A stretch of 64,000 nt of DNA from Pseudomonadota bacterium (GTDB taxonomy: Bacteria > Pseudomonadota > Gammaproteobacteria > Burkholderiales > Thiobacillaceae), in contig JAKADC010000002.1 of assembly GCA_021820845.1 (NCBI GenBank), positions 186,001-250,000 of the forward strand, read 5' to 3'. The position numbers were made by a program, and so were the translations under genes. The notes beneath the pieces were generated by a model, which was not told where the DNA came from, did not search any database, and saw only the letters and a program-made list of their open reading frames with translations. Positions 63,986 to 64,000 of the stretch are shown piece after piece. How positions within the stretch are numbered: the stretch's first letter is position 1; each line of letters starts with the position of its first letter.

Positions 63986-64000
63986 TCGGAAGCGGCGGTT

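Overview
The window is a GC-rich chromosomal segment with no phage, insertion sequence, CRISPR array or rRNA. Gene order and protein types point to a betaproteobacterium, most likely an autotrophic sulfur or nitrogen oxidiser of the Nitrosomonadales (Thiobacillus-like). The clues are the yceD-rpmF-plsX-fabHDG-acpP-fabF and exbB-exbD-lpxK-ycaR-kdsB-adk gene orders, a pyrophosphate-dependent phosphofructokinase beside a proton-pumping pyrophosphatase, a class I fructose-bisphosphate aldolase, and a small protein resembling the catalytic half of sulfur oxygenase reductase. The genus is inferred, not proven.

Layout. 0-5.7 kb: a helical DUF6781-like protein, a UbiB-family kinase, then a coupled secreted alpha/beta hydrolase and GGDEF-EAL pair. 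5.7-12.4 kb: a DinG/YoaA helicase, then a leftward group of two-subunit pyruvate carboxylase, a Maf/YceF pyrophosphatase and a short RsmI-like methylase. 12.4-24.5 kb: a long rightward run for fatty acid and phospholipid synthesis (yceD to fabF), folate (pabB, pabC), then mltG, tmk, holB, pilZ and tatD, mostly joined by 4-base stop/start overlaps. 24.5-28.3 kb: grpE-dnaK-dnaJ leftward, with sigma32-type promoters before grpE and dnaK. 28.4-31.7 kb: tRNA-Ser(GGA) and a GT2 / VTT-domain / GT-C cassette that looks like a lipid-linked sugar pathway. 31.7-37.6 kb: a divergent Hfq, a ppiC-bolA-yciI-yciB group, and the opposite-facing rnaM-yciO-M50 protease-trpS group. 37.9-40.7 kb: small membrane or exported proteins of stress type. 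40.8-49.0 kb: arfB, murI, a shortened cation transporter, a PEP-CTERM-type protein, queG, tsaE, amidase, hemerythrin, mutL. 49.0-52.3 kb: an S24-fold protein lacking the catalytic lysine, the SOR-like protein with its own promoter and terminator, class I aldolase, miaA. 52.3-59.2 kb: xseA, exbB/exbD, lpxK, a diguanylate cyclase, ycaR, kdsB, adk and a hypothetical gene. 59.3-64 kb: pfp, a 70-residue unknown and hppA, then a DUF2892 protein and lolA.

Most of the window is core housekeeping. The most notable item is the 151-residue SOR-like protein at 49561-50016. It keeps an HxxxH pair, a downstream Glu and an upstream Cys at nearly the same spacing as the iron ligands and persulfide Cys of archaeal SOR, but is half the length. 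The pfp/hppA linkage suggests central carbon flux that conserves pyrophosphate energy. All functional calls come from reading the sequence and recalled family knowledge; no database search was run.
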